Assembly: GCA_903832395.1 (NCBI GenBank) | Contig: CAILBF010000068.1 | Coordinates: 1 to 8,084, forward strand | DNA length: 8,084 nt | Reading direction: 5' to 3' | DNA from: an uncultured Actinomycetes bacterium | GTDB taxonomy: Bacteria > Actinomycetota > Actinomycetes > Nanopelagicales > Nanopelagicaceae | Shown here: positions 6,060 through 8,084 of the stretch, one piece after another | Layout: each line of letters begins with the position of its first letter | Numbering within the stretch: the stretch's first letter is position 1 | The notes under the pieces: generated by a model | What the model was told of the DNA's origin: nothing | Database searches by the model: none | What the model saw: only the letters and a program-made list of their open reading frames with translations | Made by a program: the position numbers and the translations under genes

Positions 6060-7183
6060 AATTTTCAAAAATCACCAGTGGATCACTTGCAGCAGCCCTC
6101 GTTGTTGCATTAGCGATTCCTGTATTAAGCACGTCGTCAGCATCTGCTGCAACTAACTACGCCAAAATTACTTCTGCCTCACAAGGCGGCGGAATGGCTG
6201 GCTTAATTAAGGCTTGCCAGAAAGAAGGACAGTTAAACGTCGTCGCATTGCCTCACTACTGGGCAAACTACGAAGACATGCTCACAGGCTTTAAAGCAGC
6301 CTATGGAGTTAAAATCGATGAGGCCGATCCAGAAGCTTCTTCACAGTCAGAGATTGATCAGTCAAATCAACTTAAGGGCACAACACGCGCCCCAGATGTT
6401 TTTGATATCGGTCTAGCTGTTGCAGCAAAGTATGTTGGAACCTCAACTTTTGCTCCATACAAAGTTAAGCTTTGGTCCAACTTGTTAGGCTCATCAAATT
6501 TCCCAACTGCTGAAGTAACTCCTAACTACACAGGAACAATGACAATCGGTTATGACGGATCTCTTGGAACTATTACCAGCCTAAATGACCTATTGCTTCC
6601 TAAGTTCAAGGGCAAGATCAGCCTTAATGGTGATCCTCTAGGGTCAACTGCCGGCATGAACGGTATCTACATGATTAACAAGGCACTTGGTGGAACTTTT
6701 GATGACATCTCAAAGGGTGTTGCATTCTTTAAGAAGATGACTGATGTTGGAAACTTCACTCTCGTCAACCCATCACAAGCAACAATTCTTGCTGGCCAAA
6801 CTCCAGTAGTAATTGACAATGGTTACCTTCAAGCTGGCGTAGTTAAGGTATTCGCAGCTGCTGGTAAGTCATGGAAGATGTTCACACCAGCATCAGTTGG
6901 ATCTACTTACCACATGGCAGTATCTGCTTGGGCTCCACATCCAGCATGTGCTCGCCTATGGATGGAATACACACTTGGTGAAACAGGTGCAAAGGTATTC
7001 GCTATCGGTGGCGCAACTCCAACTCTATGGGTATGGCTTGTAAAGACTGGCCGTGCACCTGCAGAAGGTATCGCTGCAATCGGTAAGAGCAAGATCAGTG
7101 CTGAGGCAGCAACTGCTGCACAGACTCTTGCAGCTCGTGCTTACCTAAAGACAGCATGGCCAGCAGCAGTAGGTTCCAACTAA
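6056..7183 (+). CDS. Secreted ABC transporter substrate-binding protein, PotD/AfuA-like family
   Basis: This 375-residue extracytoplasmic solute-binding protein would deliver a ligand to the membrane permease encoded next. It begins with a Sec signal peptide: a short KFSK n-region, a hydrophobic core at about 10-24, and an ASA cleavage site after residue 31. There is no lipobox cysteine, so it is not an obvious lipoprotein. The mature part has family marks: CQKEGQLNVVALPHYW near 54-69, RAPDVFDIG (111-119), FKGKISLNGDP (184-194), LAGQTPVVIDNGYLQAG (245-261), and ARLWMEYTLGETGAKVF (299-315). Relatives carry polyamines, iron(III), thiamine or phosphonates; nearby amine genes favour a polyamine-like ligand, but this is inference. 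Only two cysteines remain in the mature chain (54 and 298), which could form a disulfide. The second half uses a narrow, optimised-looking codon set (GCA, CTT, GGA, AAC, AAG), consistent with high expression. The permease follows after 17 bp. Confidence 0.88.
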   Translation: MKFSKITSGSLAAALVVALAIPVLSTSSASAATNYAKITSASQGGGMAGLIKACQKEGQLNVVALPHYWANYEDMLTGFKAAYGVKIDEADPEASSQSEIDQSNQLKGTTRAPDVFDIGLAVAAKYVGTSTFAPYKVKLWSNLLGSSNFPTAEVTPNYTGTMTIGYDGSLGTITSLNDLLLPKFKGKISLNGDPLGSTAGMNGIYMINKALGGTFDDISKGVAFFKKMTDVGNFTLVNPSQATILAGQTPVVIDNGYLQAGVVKVFAAAGKSWKMFTPASVGSTYHMAVSAWAPHPACARLWMEYTLGETGAKVFAIGGATPTLWVWLVKTGRAPAEGIAAIGKSKISAEAATAAQTLAARAYLKTAWPAAVGSN

Positions 7184-7200
7184 TACACGAGATCAAGTAA

Positions 7201-8084
7201 TTGACTCAACTTCAATATAAGGGAACCGGTTCCGCCACTGGCGGGACCGGTTCTCGGTATTGGCGCAGTAAAACTGCCTACCTTGGAGTTCTCCCCTTTT
7301 TAATTCTGAGCGGGGTTTTTTTAATTTACCCTACGTACAACGTCATAACTGGCGCATTTGAAGATGGAAAGGGTGCCTTCAGTACTAAAACATTTTTAGA
7401 GGTTTATCACTCTCCAATCGCGCGTCATGCCTTCTCTAACTCACTTATAATTTCATTACAAACTGCGATTTTTGGTTCGATTATTGGTGGCTTATTTGCG
7501 TGGGCATTAGTTACTGGCAAACCAGGCGGCCTTTTTTACAGAATTTCAGTTGCTTTAAGTAGTGTGTTAGCCCAATTTGGCGGCATCATGCTCACTTTCG
7601 CATTTTTAGCCACCTTTGGTTTTAAAGGATTAGTTTCAAGTTTTGTGGCTCATTTCGCGCCGCACTCATTTATAGCCGAGTCCACATGGCTTTATAGCCG
7701 CACAGGCCTGGCAGTTCTTTACACATTTTTCCAGATCCCTTTAATGGTCCTGGTTTTCTTACCAACACTTGAGAATTTGAAACCACAGTGGCGAGAAGCA
7801 TCTGATGCCCTAGGTGGAAAAGCTTACGAATACTGGCTTCGCGTTGGAATTCCAATTTTGACTCCATCTTTTGCTGGAGCTGCCCTTTTGCTCTTTGTTA
7901 ACTCGCTTTCAGCATATGCAACGGCGGCGACTTTAATCAATATGAGAGATTTTGTAACTCCACTCGAAATCGCTGGCGCACTCAATAGTGAAGTTGGTGG
8001 CGCAAATCCTGCAGAAGCTAAATCTCTATCGGTCTTCATGGTCATTGTCGTAGTTTTTGCGATGGGTTTATATGCTTTGCTTCG
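7201..8084 (+). CDS. ABC transporter permease, PotB-like, 3'-truncated by window edge
   Basis: This is an inner-membrane permease of the binding-protein-dependent (PotB/AfuB-type) class. 294 codons are visible and the frame is open at the window end. Hydrophobic segments lie at about 27-48, 79-104, 112-140, 166-190, 222-247 and from 275 on. The cytoplasmic EAA loop that docks on the ATPase is REASDALGGKAYEYWLRVG (198-216), followed by IPILTP. The start is inferred to be the TTG at 7201. A TAA stands immediately before it in frame, and no in-frame ATG, GTG or other TTG occurs before the first membrane segment. The ribosome binding site is weak. The N-terminus is a Gly/Thr/Ser-rich stretch (residues 8-18) encoded by a strong inverted repeat. 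The gene lies 17 bp after the binding-protein gene, clearly in one operon. Typical PotB proteins are about 290-300 residues, so most of the protein is probably visible. Confidence 0.88.
   Translation, partial: MTQLQYKGTGSATGGTGSRYWRSKTAYLGVLPFLILSGVFLIYPTYNVITGAFEDGKGAFSTKTFLEVYHSPIARHAFSNSLIISLQTAIFGSIIGGLFAWALVTGKPGGLFYRISVALSSVLAQFGGIMLTFAFLATFGFKGLVSSFVAHFAPHSFIAESTWLYSRTGLAVLYTFFQIPLMVLVFLPTLENLKPQWREASDALGGKAYEYWLRVGIPILTPSFAGAALLLFVNSLSAYATAATLINMRDFVTPLEIAGALNSEVGGANPAEAKSLSVFMVIVVVFAMGLYALL
7221..7255 (+). repeat. 16-bp GC-rich inverted repeat/hairpin in the permease 5' coding region
   Basis: The arms GAACCGGTTCCGCC (7223-7236) and GGCGGGACCGGTTC (7240-7253) pair over 14 bp with one G-U wobble around the triloop ACT. 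The stem extends outward by a wobble (7222 with 7254) and a G-C pair (7221 with 7255). Each arm contains ACCGGT. No T-run follows, so this is not a standard intrinsic terminator. Its place just after the binding-protein stop, and only 20 bases after the permease TTG, suits an RNA element that protects the binding-protein mRNA 3' end or lowers permease output. Confidence 0.8.

Noticed and set aside
5878..6132. Minus-strand frame across the leader and signal peptide as a gene
   Set aside because: It spans a structured leader and the antisense of a clear signal peptide, with no recognisable domain or ribosome site.
6056..6150. Binding protein as a lipoprotein
   Set aside because: The signal peptide ends in ASA-AT with no cysteine near the cleavage site; the first cysteine is residue 54.
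7221..7255. The GC-rich hairpin as an intrinsic terminator after the binding-protein gene
   Set aside because: No T-run follows the stem and the permease frame runs straight through it.
1..8084. CRISPR array, tRNA, rRNA or insertion sequence
   Set aside because: I saw no regularly spaced repeats, no cloverleaf or rRNA-like stretch, and no transposase frame or paired terminal repeats.

Overview
The window looks like a piece of a small, AT-leaning actinobacterial genome, possibly of the freshwater planktonic type (Nanopelagicales/acI-like). The grounds are indirect: mixed ATG/GTG/TTG starts, very tight gene packing, two divergent genes with a TANNNT -10 box six bases before the ATG and no ribosome binding site (an actinobacterial leaderless pattern), and family resemblances of the proteins. 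No rRNA or tRNA is present to settle the taxonomy.

Layout. Positions 1-2099 (+) hold a two-gene glycyl-radical system: a 5'-truncated YjjI-family glycyl radical enzyme, followed with a 32-bp overlap by its radical-SAM activase, YjjW. This activase is compact and lacks the ferredoxin-like cluster domain of E. coli YjjW. Positions 2096-4319 (-) hold a short-chain dehydrogenase of the 3-alpha-hydroxysteroid dehydrogenase/carbonyl reductase type and, upstream of it, a GabT-type omega-aminotransferase. The SDR and yjjW converge and share a TTAA stop. Positions 4376-5809 (+) hold a short, wing-less Orn/Lys/Arg decarboxylase-family PLP enzyme, divergent from gabT across 56 bp with two mirrored leaderless promoters. 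After a 246-bp leader rich in possible RNA structure come a secreted PotD/AfuA-type ABC substrate-binding protein (6056-7183) and the first 884 bp of an ABC permease (7201-end), which runs off the window.

How they may work together. The basic-amino-acid decarboxylase, the omega-aminotransferase and a polyamine-like ABC importer fit amine metabolism: import of a polyamine-like solute, decarboxylation of lysine, ornithine or arginine, and transamination of 4-aminobutyrate or 5-aminovalerate. The SDR could act on a carbonyl intermediate, but its substrate cannot be read from the sequence. The YjjI/YjjW pair is a radical enzyme of undetermined reaction as far as I know. Its presence beside ordinary amine genes, in what may be an aerobic plankton lineage, is the most intriguing content here.

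Noncoding points of interest are a 16-bp GC-rich hairpin inside the first codons of the TTG-started permease, mutually exclusive helices in the leader of the binding protein, and a small upstream ORF whose stop overlaps the binding protein's GTG start.
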